Source: Mesorhabditis belari
Taxonomy: Eukaryota; Nematoda; Chromadorea; Rhabditida; Rhabditidae
DNA: 64,000 nt
NCBI GenBank assembly: GCA_958450365.1
Contig: CAUEEP010000729.1
Span: forward strand, 1,328,501-1,392,500
Reading direction: 5' to 3'
Under the pieces are notes generated by a model, which was not told the DNA's origin, ran no database searches, and was given only the letters and a program-made list of their open reading frames with translations. The translations under genes and the position numbers were made by a program. Within the stretch, counting starts at the first letter, position 1, and every line of letters starts with the position of its first letter. This document shows, piece by piece, positions 49,415-62,331 of this stretch.

Positions 49415-50140
49415 TCATGAATATCGACAAGTAGTAGAACCACAAGAGCATTTCAAATTAAAGCGACTTTCCATTATTTGCCACCAAGGATTCCCATAAT
49501 TAAGAGCAAGTTCCTGTCCTTCATAAACTTTATAGATACAGAAAATCACAATGTGCTCCAGCGGGTCGCCCGTTTGTTTCACACGTACAGCAAAAACGTT
49601 AGCATTGCAAGAATGATTTATGAAGCGGGTCACGTTTCCCTGATTTGTCGCATTGATTATTACATCATTCTCTCCAGAAAGTGTGCCATAAGAGTGCTCA
49701 TTTTGTTCCACCATTTCATCAAATGACAATTCGCCCGTGTACTCGGCAATAACCGCGCCACTGGGGATCGTGCTTTTCACGCGAACGCCCCATCCTCGAC
49801 CATTCGTTTTGAAGATTTCTAGGGGGTAGCGCACACCTTGCTGTGACAACCTATTTGAGCAATCGATATCACAGGAACATCCAGGGCCACATTCGGTTAA
49901 AATGTTTGCCAATTTGCTGGGCCGTTGAACGCGCTGATCTTTGTAAACATTAGACGAGCAGGGACAATTCTCATCACAAGCGCCTGGGCAACATCTTGAC
50001 GTTGTAGCGCTTGGTTCCGGTACACAGCGATTCAAATAAACGAAATTTGGCACCCCTTCATCATCATAATCGTTGTACACGGGGATTTTCGTCCTCTCTT
50101 TTCCGTTTGAGATGTCATCGCTGAGCAGTAAACGGTCCAT
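49415..50140 (-). CDS. Short SET-domain histone-lysine methyltransferase with pre-SET and post-SET (SUV39/G9a type)
   Basis: It is probably a histone H3 lysine 9 methyltransferase. The start at 50140 (MDRLLLSDDISNGKERTK) is preferred over an upstream TTG/CTG, because a CTACTTTTTCAG acceptor lies 35 nt before it. The single exon encodes 241 residues. A Cys-rich pre-SET zinc cluster is seen as CCPGACDENCPCSS and CGPGCSCDIDCSN. The SET core has GRGWGVR, VIAEYTGEL, the SAM-binding FINHSCNANV and ELALNYG (Leu-Asn where many members have Phe-Asp). The post-SET is CSCGSTTC. There is no chromodomain or ankyrin array, so it is close to a minimal catalytic unit, comparable to compact C. elegans enzymes such as SET-11. 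It shares a 361-bp divergent promoter with the AATF gene and precedes Nopp140 by 58 nt. Confidence 0.9.
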   Translation of the reverse strand: MDRLLLSDDISNGKERTKIPVYNDYDDEGVPNFVYLNRCVPEPSATTSRCCPGACDENCPCSSNVYKDQRVQRPSKLANILTECGPGCSCDIDCSNRLSQQGVRYPLEIFKTNGRGWGVRVKSTIPSGAVIAEYTGELSFDEMVEQNEHSYGTLSGENDVIINATNQGNVTRFINHSCNANVFAVRVKQTGDPLEHIVIFCIYKVYEGQELALNYGNPWWQIMESRFNLKCSCGSTTCRYS

Positions 50141-50501
50141 TTTAGTTGTTTTGTCGAGGAAATTCTGAAAAAGTAGCAAACCGATTATAAAAAAGTGATT
50201 GAGTTAACAAGAATTGCCAAAACGGGAACGAAAATGCGAATCAAAACGAAACTTTTAAACTTTTACGGGAGCTAAAAATTTCTTCATCTTCTTTTCCTTT
50301 TTTGTCTTTGCCTTGTTTTACCGTAAGAATTTCCGGACGAGACGCTTCCCCACAATTAACAACTTTCAGATTTTTAGCTGAATACCTTGAAAAGCTTAAA
50401 AACTCTTAAGATGAAAGATTTTCAACTCCTTTTTCCCGTTTTTGATGTTTTTTTTGTGATGGAAGCTTTCAAAACGTAAATTTGTGAACTTTTGCTTTAG
50501 G
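50141..50501. promoter_or_regulatory. Divergent promoter region between the SET and AATF genes
   Basis: These 361 bp separate the two opposite start codons. No TATA box is evident. A ttttgctttag acceptor precedes the AATF ATG and a TTTTTCAG acceptor precedes the SET ATG, so both transcripts may be trans-spliced. Confidence 0.5.
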
Positions 50502-52585
50502 ATGTCTTTCCTCAAAGAACTCGAGGCATTGTGTGATACGGCGCCGGAAATTCCCGATACAGAAGCATTTGATGCAGCTGAAGGTTTGTTTTTTATAAAC
50601 TTTGTTTTTTATTAGGTATTTGTTGAGATTCTCTACCTAAAAAGTCGGCAAATGATGAGAGAATTGATGGTGATCACGTAAAGTTGAGACGACGAATTGG
50701 AGGAATTGAGCTGTTAGACGAACGGTACAAAGGGGCCAAGGTCTGTCGTTTTTGAACGAAACTTGCTCTAAATTTTTAATGGATACTTTTATCGAGGAGT
50801 AAAGTAAAGGGCAATTTGTCAATTTTAGAAAAAGATTGATGCCTAAAAGTTTAGGTTAACACAGCTGATGTTTTTGAAGACGCTTATGAGCCTCGACGAC
50901 TTGCCGCTATGAATGGCAAAGGTTTTAGTTTTGTTTTGCATAGAAAATAATGTTTGATTAGATGTGCTAACTGAATCCGATGATGAGAGTAATGCAACAA
51001 GCGGTCACGGCGAGATTTCTGACGAAGATGCTTCTGAATTGGACGAGGAGGAATCTTTTGAAGATGAAGAAATTGAGTCGGAGGTAAAATGCTTGTCTCT
51101 AAAAAGGAAATGATGTTAAAATATATGGCATATTCTTGTTTTAGAACGCCATTACTGAAGATGAGGAAGAATCAATTTCTGGTCCAACTATTCTTCAAAA
51201 TGGAACTTCAGAAAACAAGGAAAAAGGTATCACTTTTGAAACGCATTCTTCATTAGTAAATGTTTAGCCGCCTTTGTTCAACGGCAGTTGAAGATATTTG
51301 ATCAATTGCTCTACACAAAAATTCGTTTGCATGCGGCGATGAGATCCTATAACGAACTACCTCGTGGAAAGCTTGCTCAAACTTTGGTCAAGGACGCAGA
51401 TGAGGCAACGAAAAAGCGTTATGGTGCAGGTTTTATTAATTTTATTTTGTTTGAGATAATGAATTCTTATAGCAAAGCAAAATGCACGCCGTTTGATGAA
51501 CCTTTTGATCGAGGCAGAAACAGCTCTGTTGTCAGGATGCAAACAGACAAAATTGCTTTTAGACGGCACATATGCGGGTAGAACTTAACTTAATACAGAA
51601 GTAAAATTGGGATTAGAAGGAAGCGACGAAGAAATTGAAAGCTCCGAAGATGAGGCAAGCGATGACAATGATGACGAAAAGCTGTCGGATGAAGGAGATG
51701 ACAACTTTTCTGAAAATGATGAGAGGTAGTGGTGAATAACCCCTTTTACTTAAAGGACTTTACTTCAGCGATGAGGATCAAAAGCCGAAAGCAAATTCCG
51801 CAGCTATAAACAATAAGGGGAGAAGCTGGCAAGCGGCCGCCAGAACGCTCACAAAGATCGATAATAGATTCAACCCTTACAGGTAACTTGTTTATTTGTT
51901 TATATGTTTCTAATCGATCAACTTAGACGATCTACAATCGAAAAGTGGGATGAACGAACGCGACTTGTCTCTTCTGGGCCTGCAAGGCAAAAAGATTTCA
52001 GCCATATGGAAGATACTGCTATGGGACAAATTGAAAAGGTTAACTTTTAATCTTGAAGTAGTTTATTATTCGTCATTTAGATAATGCGCGACAAAAATCG
52101 TTTGCTGCGAAGAACGCGCATCAATCGAAGCAATCTTGAGAGGATTGGGAAAACGAATGAGGTGCGCTTCATGAGTAGGATCAAATTGCTGATATTAAAT
52201 TTTAGGCAAAAGAGGATCTAGAATTTTTTGACGACAACGATTTCTACCATGTGATGTTAAAAGAGTTACTTGATAAAAGAACCGATCAAACTCTTGATTC
52301 TGCAGCCATGACGAGGTAAGAAGTTGTAAATATTTATATTCAACAGAAATTGTTAGGCAATGGTTAGAGCTGCAGAAATACCGAGAGAAACGTTCGAAGA
52401 AAAAAGTTGACACTAAAGCTTCAAAGGTACAGTAAAAGCTTTTTCTTGAATAGGGAATTTTTTAGGGTCGAAAAATTCGCTACAAAGCAATTCCAAAACT
52501 TGTCAACTTCTTCCCTGCTGTGCCGGAATCAGTGACATGGAGTCACGAGAAAAGAAATGACTTGTTCAACACCTTGTTTACTTGA
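50502..52585 (+). CDS. AATF/Che-1 (Bfr2) homologue, nucleolar ribosome-biogenesis factor
   Basis: AATF/Bfr2 acts in small-subunit rRNA processing and, in animals, in transcription and survival control. The start at 50502 (MSFLKELEALCDTAPEIPD) follows a splice acceptor. About ten exons are separated by introns of roughly 45-55 nt. In order: a short N-terminal motif (GGIELLDERYKGAK), acidic tracts (SDEDASELDEEE and SSEDEASDDNDDEKLS), an AATF domain with FVQRQLKIFDQLLYTKIRL and LPRGKLAQTL, then the C-terminal TRAUB region. That region contains KIDNRFNPYR, ERTRLVSSGP, FDDNDFYHVMLKELLD, KGRKIRYKAIPKLVNFFP and a final DLFNTLFT. This order is diagnostic. It converges on the BLCAP gene. Confidence 0.9.
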
Positions 52586-52858
52586 TTTTTTAATTGGTCA
52601 GTTTTTTGTTGTTGATCCCGAAAAAATTGTGCTTGTTTTCACTTTTGTTATTTTATCCGTTGTTAGTTGTTATAAATCATAAACAATTTATTAAGGTCGC
52701 AGTATGGAAAGTTTTGTGCGCATGAAATTATGTACAAATCACCTAATTTTACCAAAAAGAAAAACAAATAGAAAAAGCAGGTTTATAAATCATCACAAGT
52801 GTTTTAATGTTGAATTACCCGAAATTCGTTGAGCATAATCGGCACATCATTAAGGATT

Positions 52859-53488
52859 TTACGGGGAATGTCGCTTGCCTTCAATTTCGTTTCGATACAC
52901 ATACGAGCACACCTGAATAATGTCATTTTAAAGGATTTCATTTTCGATTGTACCTCTCCGTTGAGTTTTTTATCACAAGTTGGCCAAAATATGCAACTGT
53001 CCGTATCACTGTAATCAACGTCGAACATTGTAAAGAAGAGATAAATGCAACTCACGTGTAACACAAAAGTCCGAGGGCTATGAAGAATATCGCAGAACAA
53101 ATATGACAGGGCCTAAAAGAATCGCATTAGGGGTTTTTTTTTCACCCAACCCAACTTATTTTTTTTTAATTTTGTTTATTTTTTATTTTTTTTTTTTTTT
53201 TTTTTAAAAATAAAAAAAAAAAAAAAAAAAAAAAAAAACAAAAAATAAAAAAAAAGAGTTGGGGGGAGCGAACCGGGCGCAAAAAACGAAACGGTCCCCA
53301 AAAAAAAAAAAGGGGGGGAAAACCCCCCCCCCTCGCATTAAGATTAACAAATAATATACTCACCTTCTTTCCATGAAAAATCCGATCACATAAAACCACA
53401 TGAATAAGGCTTGCTCCATGAGGAAAAGCGGGTGAAGCCAGTGTTTCGGTATCAACAGCACGGGTATTAACCATTGAAGACAGTACAT
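52859..53488 (-). CDS. BLCAP (Bc10) homologue, small two-pass membrane protein
   Basis: BLCAP is a very small conserved membrane protein linked to growth control in mammals; its molecular role is unknown. Three main exons were joined: 53364-53488, 53056-53112 and one starting at 53008, followed by a short final exon. The first exon begins MYCLQWLIPVLLIPKHW and continues with FYVIGFFMERR, the second gives PCHICSAIFFIALGLLCYT, and the third gives DTDSCIFWPTCDKK. The N terminus MYCLQWL.PVLLIPK and the ERRPC.IC motif are hallmark BLCAP features, and two hydrophobic helices are present. The tail (VCSYVYRNEIEGKRHSP) is unlike vertebrate BLCAP. The first intron contains a low-complexity insertion. 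The true frame is not the longest open frame here. Confidence 0.85.
53145..53336. repeat. Homopolymer-rich low-complexity insert in the BLCAP intron
   Basis: Runs of T, A, G and C follow one another, including more than 20 T, more than 20 A, then g and c runs. The sequence tcgcatta occurs on both sides (about 53124 and 53333), like a target-site duplication. It may be a poly(A)-type insertion or an error-prone consensus. Confidence 0.7.
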
Positions 53489-54137
53489 TCCTGAAAAAGA
53501 ACACAAATTAACGGTGTCACTGAAAGAAAAGAAAACGAAAATAAAAGGATATGGAAAACGTCTTATTAACTTTAAAAAACTAGTAATATATCTCGTAGTA
53601 ATATCTCCTTAAATGCGTTAACTACGAGCCTGCACTACTAGACTTGTACTTTACAGTACTCAGATAAATAAACCTCAGATAAACCATAAAAAGTAAGTAA
53701 AAATTCTCAAAAATTAAACGAACCTTGACCCTTTATATGTTTTTCTTCTCAACCATTTATTATTGAAAGGGTTACCCAGTTCTACTCTACTGTAATTTGT
53801 CCGCTAGGTGTCATATAGGCAAATCGGCTTTTTTTCGGAAGAGTGGCTCGCTTTTGAAATCGAATTTTTTTTGCCAACTTTTTACTGCTCTTTTCAACTT
53901 TACTGCTTGTTTTTTCAGGGCTCTAATTTTTGAGCCGCAACATTTGAGTCGAAAGCTTTTTCGGGACCATGACGATTGCGCCGCAAGCCAAAAACAAAAT
54001 TTGAGCATACGAAATTTACGCCGAAAGACCAGAAGCGAAAATTGTGCTGCCGAATTTTGCCCAAGTTTTTTTTGCGCTACGAAATTGGCGCCGAAGGATT
54101 TGAGTTATTTCATTGAGACTTTACCTGGTTTTTGGGG
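53489..54137. other. Upstream region of BLCAP, no gene recognised
   Basis: AT-rich sequence with short repeats (tagtaatat, cctcagataaa). From 53800 there are scattered phrases built around 'gcgccgcaa/gcgccgaa' and 'tttttgagc', in which aattttgccc- and cgaaatt-like words recur, including near 54650-54730. This looks like an old degenerate repeat and not a gene. Confidence 0.45.
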
Positions 54138-54381
54138 GTAGGCTAGTTTCCGCAACTTTTTTTGCGCAACAGGGTCATTTGCGCAACTCGGCATAACTTT
54201 CTTCTAAGTGGGCTAATATTTAGGATTTTGATTTCATTTTGTTGCACTTATTGAGATCTACAAAATGAGACCAAAATCATAAAGATTAGCCCACTTAGAA
54301 GAAAGTTATGGTGAGTTGCGCAAACGACCCAGTTGCGCAAATGACCCTGTTGCGCAAAAAAAGTTGCGGAAACTAGCCTAC
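54138..54381. repeat. Long-arm foldback element (MITE-like), 244 bp
   Basis: Left terminus gtaggctagtttccgcaac, right terminus gttgcggaaactagcctac. Complementarity continues inward through ttttgcgcaacagggtcatt and ataactttcttctaagtggg to a short central spacer (about 110 bp per arm). Each arm contains a repeated ttgcgcaa motif. It lies in the divergent region between BLCAP and TGS1. Confidence 0.93.
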
Positions 54382-54771
54382 ACCGTTTTTGATGACGCAG
54401 AATCGAATTTAAGTTCAGTCACAATGGTTAAATGTTTTTAAATGCAAACATTGTTACTTGAGTGCTTAGCACACGGTTGTTTGTTGGTGCTTAGGTTACT
54501 CAAATGTTGATGTTTCTTTGTGGAAGATGCATTTCATAAGACATTTAATGATTATAGGTGTATTTTAAAAAGGATATTTAAAAGCTGTATTAACAAACAA
54601 AACCCGTATAATCGTTAACTAACGTTAACGTATAACTCGGCGCTTTTGCTTCTAATTTTTGCTTGTAGTCTTTTGGCGCAAAATTCGTCGACTCTTAGTT
54701 TTTGAGTTGCGGCGCAATCGTCATGGTCCCATTTTTTCTCTGAACCTTAACTTTGTTCTTTTTAGCTTTTG

Positions 54772-57629
<2,858 letters not shown>

Positions 57630-57949
57630 TTTCTTTGGTTTTCTTCGTCATTTATTTTTGTTCACATTTTTGGGTTTTTCAATTATTTGTGTTTCTGGGT
57701 TCCTTTGTGATATTTTAAACTTTGGTGAATACTTCTCGCATCATAATTGCCTCATTTTTTTGCGATATCCCAGGTTGTTTTAGCTTTAATTTATTTCAAA
57801 CTTATGGTTTAATTTTCTTTTTTGTAAATTTTATTGCTTTGCATAAAGTTTAAGTTAACATGGGATAATTTGCATACAAATGTTTGGGACGGGCAAGCGC
57901 GGCAGTCGGTGTCATTTTATTATTTCGCACTTCGTGGCCGCTTCATTCA

Positions 57950-60094
57950 ATGGATTTGCTGCATTCACTGAAGCGATCAGTCGCTGAGGTATTCGTTTAC
58001 TTTTTGAATTAGCTTTTAGAATCTAGAGCCATTATAAGCACTCAGCTTAGGCAAAGTACCGGTTCTAGATTACAAAACTTGTTTTAGCAGATGTTTTTAG
58101 TTTAAAAAAACTGATTTGAGTCCAAGTTGCAGCTTTTTTTTATCTTATGTTAAACTTTTTAACAAATGACTTCTGCTTTAACTTTCTTATACAAATCTAT
58201 CATTTTAGTTCAAGACTGGTTTCGGCAAGATCAAAGCCGGTGAGCTCGCTGACTACGCTCATCTTCTCCATCAATCGCTCGGCATCCGACAAACGCTTTG
58301 CACACTAGATGCAATTCTATTAGGTGGGGTTCTTTACGCGTCTTTTTATTTCATTATCCATTTGTAGATCATTACCGCCAATCACAAGTGAAATGCTCGC
58401 AAAATGGGCGAGTGGAACTTGATCGTGGCGATGTGCAGCCGACTTTGTTGATTCACCGCTTCGCATCATCTGATATTATTTCGGTGAGTTGTTACTCACG
58501 AAATTGTTTACGGCATTTTAGCTACCCAATAGATTGCTCGATTCGACTCAACGCGAAATTTCTCAAGAATTTTATCAGCATTGCTCGGAAGAAACGAACC
58601 TCGAAACGTCTTTCATTGTCGAAAACATCAAATTGTCTCCAACACGAGCCAAAATGTTCAAATTCTTTGATGAGGTATATTTAAAAGTCTTTAATAATTA
58701 GTTTTGCTACCATTGATTCTGAAAAAAGTTCAAAGACTTTCTAGAGAGTTACATTTTTTATGATTCTTTATTTAGCCTCCTTCAACTGGAAGAACAAAAC
58801 AAGAGGACTTCTATTCGATTGACGAGTTACCAGCCGACGCAATGCTCTTCTACGAAAATCCCCTTGATGTCGATGAAAATGTTCTCGAGCAACGATTTCT
58901 CACAACAGAATTGGCCGACCTTCCGATGCGATTCGTGACACAATTCTCCGAAATGCTTCTTCAACCGCCCATCGAGAAAGCCGAGGAATTTGAGGTGGTT
59001 ACATTTTCGCGTTGCACTCATTTCTTTGATGCTAACAATTATGACTTTAGGCTTACATGATTTACGCTATTTCACCAATGGAATTCTATGTGCTCAAGAA
59101 ACAAGATTTTTGGTTAATCATTTGCTTATTTAAAAATCAAAAAAGCTTTTCAAGGATACGATCAACGATTGAGTGCCTTTTGATGGACGGTGAGGAGGAG
59201 TTTATGGGTGAAAGGCGAAATATTCCGTTTCCGGGTCCTGGTGAGGATTTTGCTCCGGATATGCCCTGCTTGGCATGGGTGAACGATCGACTCAATCGAG
59301 CAATCATTCGCTTTTCTGGCTTCCAGGATGTTCAGGTGTGGAAATTTTTCGGTCTTGTATTAGGTTTAGCTACAACCCTGTAATAGACCAAATTTTGTGT
59401 TTTAGGTGTTTCTTATCGACTACGGAACATCACATCTCGTTGCTCCCGATGATCTCTTCTATATGCCGTTTGGGATTGCGACAATTGTTCCCGGATTGGC
59501 CGTGTTTTGTACACTTGAAGGTTGGTTTTTTTTCCTCTATAGTTCCAGTAATTACAAACTCTTCAGATGCTGACAGTCGAATGCTTGATACAGCTGCATG
59601 GAAAACTTTTTTGGACAGTTTTTCTGAAGATTTCGAAATCATCATCAGAGGCAAGTGTATCAGTTTCTTTTCATATAATATTTTATGCTAGGTTTTGGCA
59701 CAAAGCGTCGAACTCATGGGTATTTGGTTCAAATCATCGACTCGCACACGGGGACTCCGCTCAGCTTTGGCGTTCACTCGACGTCGTGGAAAGAAATGCG
59801 CAAAGTTCGCGCTGAAAAACAAGTTAGCTTTTCAAGAAAAACTTTAAAACTAGTGTGTTTGCTTTAGCGTGCGCTTTCTGTTTCGCCTCGTGTGATCTCG
59901 ACGACTGCGAGTTGTCGATCGGCAAGTTTGGATATGGATCTTGATGAACTCGATACTATAGGTTGGTGTTCTCAATTGTGTGTCTTGGTCTATTGTTTGC
60001 TTTAGTATCATCGACAAACGAAATCAGTGATCGAAGCAAAGATGGCACTTCCATCCATGAAACCATCTCGAAACTCTACAAGTGGAAACGTTAA
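57950..60094 (+). CDS. Tudor-domain protein, probably LOTUS-Tudor (LOTR-like)
   Basis: Such proteins organise germ granules and small-RNA pathways in nematodes. The start at 57950 (MDLLHSLKRSVAEFK) is the first ATG in frame. About ten exons join. The N-terminal 60 residues (VAEFKTGFGKIKAGELADYA and LLHQSLGIRQTLCTLDAI) have the size and pattern of a LOTUS/OST-HTH fold. A middle region with EFYQHCSEETN and LPADAMLFYENPLD follows. An extended Tudor unit comes next: YMIYAISPMEFYVLKK, then CLAWVNDRLNRAIIRF and VFLIDYGTSHLVAPDDLF, which are Tudor beta-strand motifs. The C-terminal part is low-complexity Ser/Asp, ending ISKLYKWKR. The Tudor call is firm and the LOTUS call is inference. It lies 320 nt downstream of TGS1 on the same strand. 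Confidence 0.7.
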
Positions 60095-60176
60095 ACTCTT
60101 TCTTACTTTAACTTTTATCATTCGACGCTATTACCGGCTTTTGACTATTTTCTTGTCGGCTTGTTTATAGGCTTCA

Positions 60177-60182
60177 ATAAAT
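60177..60182 (+). terminator. Polyadenylation signal AATAAA
   Basis: AATAAA occurs about 85 nt after the stop codon of the Tudor gene, in the convergent gap before the minus-strand gene ending at 60272. Confidence 0.6.
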
Positions 60183-60271
60183 TTTATCGGTTAATACTAC
60201 AAAAAAACTAACAACAAAATGAGAACTACACAGCATAACATAACATAACAGCGATATATAAGTAAAAATCT

Positions 60272-60899
60272 CTATTCCACTTTCGATTCCTGTTGCAAAG
60301 CTATATTCTTCTTGCAGACATCACAAGTAGCTTCCGAGACGCGTAGCCAAATTATTGTCTGGTGCCTGAATGCATTGTAATGAAAGTCAACTAGTGCCAC
60401 TAACCGTTTACTTTCGATCATCAAGCAACTCAACTTTCCGCGAAGCGCTGGTGATGAATGTTTTATTGGAATCTAAAGTGAGAATTTAAAATACACGGCT
60501 GAAAATACCTGAAGCTCCTTAGATAAGGTGTGACTTTCAATCCTTTTGACCAACTCCTCAATAGACCATCGATCAACGTAAACGTATAATGGCTGTAAAG
60601 AAAATTTTTAGATTAAATTTGTCACACTACGATAATCGACTTTTCCGGTGTTGAACAATTGCTCGGTGATGGAGTCTCAACTTTTTTGCTCCCTGGACTT
60701 AGAAGTTTGTAAGCCTCAGTGCCTAAAATTATCAAATCAAGGCTGAACATTCAAAACGCGTTTTACCTAGCCTCATTAATCCTTTACCGATCGAACCAAA
60801 ACGACTTGATGGTGGCGTGTGCATTGGCGCCGGCGAATCAGACTTTCTTTTCGAAGCAACGCGTCGGGCCGGTGTTTCTCGTTTGATTTCAAAGGCCAT
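60272..60899 (-). CDS. Small Ser/Thr-Pro-rich protein, unknown
   Basis: I do not recognise this protein. The start at 60899 (MAFEIKRETPARRVASKRK) directly follows a TTTTTCTAG acceptor, suggesting trans-splicing. Five exons encode about 165 residues. The N-terminal half is basic and rich in TP/SP sites (APMHTPPSSRFGSIGKGLMR, then KLLSPGSKKVETPSPSNCST), typical of a cyclin-dependent-kinase substrate. The C-terminal half is a predicted folded segment (YVYVDRWSIEELVKRIESH) followed by a CDVCKK pair of cysteines. The upstream gene's stop codon is 35 nt away, so the two are almost certainly co-transcribed. A nuclear or mitotic role is only a guess from the SP/TP sites. Confidence 0.65.
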
Positions 60900-60934
60900 T
60901 CTAGAAAAAGACTTGCTTTTACACGGCTGAAATC

Positions 60935-62125
60935 TTACGTCAACAACGCTTCCACTACTTCCCATGGCGTACGCTTAAAAACCACTTCTATAACGTTGGG
61001 AAAATGCCTAAAAATTGGTTCAATTTTTACGTATCACTTTTATTTCTAGAACCTACCGGAAGAGACGACGCATAAGACATATGTCCGAGTCGATAAAAGC
61101 CATTCCCAATCCATCCCACTCAAAAGATCGAACCACAGGAAGACTCCATGGTCTTGGTTCAAGTTCAACCTAAATACGCGGAAGTTACTCTTTTAAATCC
61201 CACACCTACCCTAGATAGCAATAGACATTTCAGACTACAGCAGCCTTCAACAACTTGCATTAGCTTCTGTTCGAGTCGAATACCGGGATACACTTGAAGA
61301 GTCTGTAGAGTGTGTTTTGATATTGGCAACCACGTGTCAAGTAATTGGAAAATCGATGACACTTCGTTTACGAACTAAAACTTTAGATAAACATACATAA
61401 CTAAACGCATAAAACTTACATTAACATCTGTTTCATCGTTTGGAGAGCCAATGCATAGTTGGTTCAAAAATGGCAAATGGCTCGCAAGTATACCTAAAGC
61501 ACGATGAAAGGAATATACGTAAAAAGTAATACCGAAAACGTGCACTTGTCTGTAGTCATAAATTCGCAAAGTAAGGCTTTCGACAACTGGCACTTGAACA
61601 TGAAGCAACTCGCCAAGCGTATGAAGTGAGTGCTAAACAAAGAATGTAAATGTTCCGTAAAATAGCTTTTACCCGAATCTCCCCAAGATTAGTTTGGCGA
61701 TCTTCAATAATGATGTCAAATTTCTTAGACTTCGCCGCCCATTTGTCTTGCTTTAATTTTTAAGATCAACCCAAAAAGAAGCAAACAGACCTGAAGAATG
61801 TGTTCCAAACGAAACAGTTCACAATAGACGTTTCCTAGTTTTAGAGTTTATTTCACAAAAAGAAGAATTCCTTACTTCCGACGTCCACAACAGTGCGGCT
61901 ATTTTGACCGTCGAAGTGATAACGAATTGGATATGGTTGAGTTAAATCATAGGAGCTATCCAAAGAAGCAAATGATACAATTGAGCCAGTAAACTCGGAG
62001 GACCTTAAAATAATTTTTCTCCAAATAGATCGGTAACTTTTTCACGCTGTAACCGTTGACAATGATTTGCGTGTGCGACTCCCTTCAGAATCGCAAGAAT
62101 CTTCATCAAGTATTTGAAAGGGCAT
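60935..62125 (-). CDS. Leucine-rich protein of unknown family (LRR-like)
   Basis: The start at 62125 (MPFQILDEDSCDSEGSRTRK) follows a TTTTTCAG acceptor. About nine exons, most with short introns of roughly 40-55 nt, encode about 350 residues. The N-terminal 60 residues are Ser/Asp-rich and probably disordered. The rest has Leu-rich segments spaced like irregular leucine-rich repeats, for example LLHVQVPVVESLTLRIYDY, LASHLPFLNQLCIGSPND, HTLQTLQVYPGIRLEQKL and VVEGCCSLKCLLLSR. It then continues with RPWSLPVVRSFEWDGLG and ends HFPNVIEVVFKRT and TPWEVVEALLT. This pattern is common in nematode F-box/LRR substrate adaptors, but no F-box was seen. It sits between UAP and the small SP/TP-rich gene on the same strand. 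Confidence 0.65.
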
Positions 62126-62331
62126 GACTGAAAAATTGTTTGAATTACCAAATAGTGGTTGTTGGTTCAATATAAGTTGTACGCAATTACGGTAAGCTCA
62201 TGACTGAATAGAATGAATCTAAAGCTTTATCGCACAATATTCATGTTCACAGCATTGAAATATTCACATCGAAAAGAAAAGCACAGTGAAACTTGCAAAC
62301 ACAGTTGTAAAGTATGTAAATTTGTAGTGCA

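Noticed and set aside
53166..53504. ORF of 112 codons with a Phe-rich, Lys-rich end
   Set aside because: It reads through the BLCAP intron and its homopolymer insert in a different frame from the conserved MYCLQWL exon.
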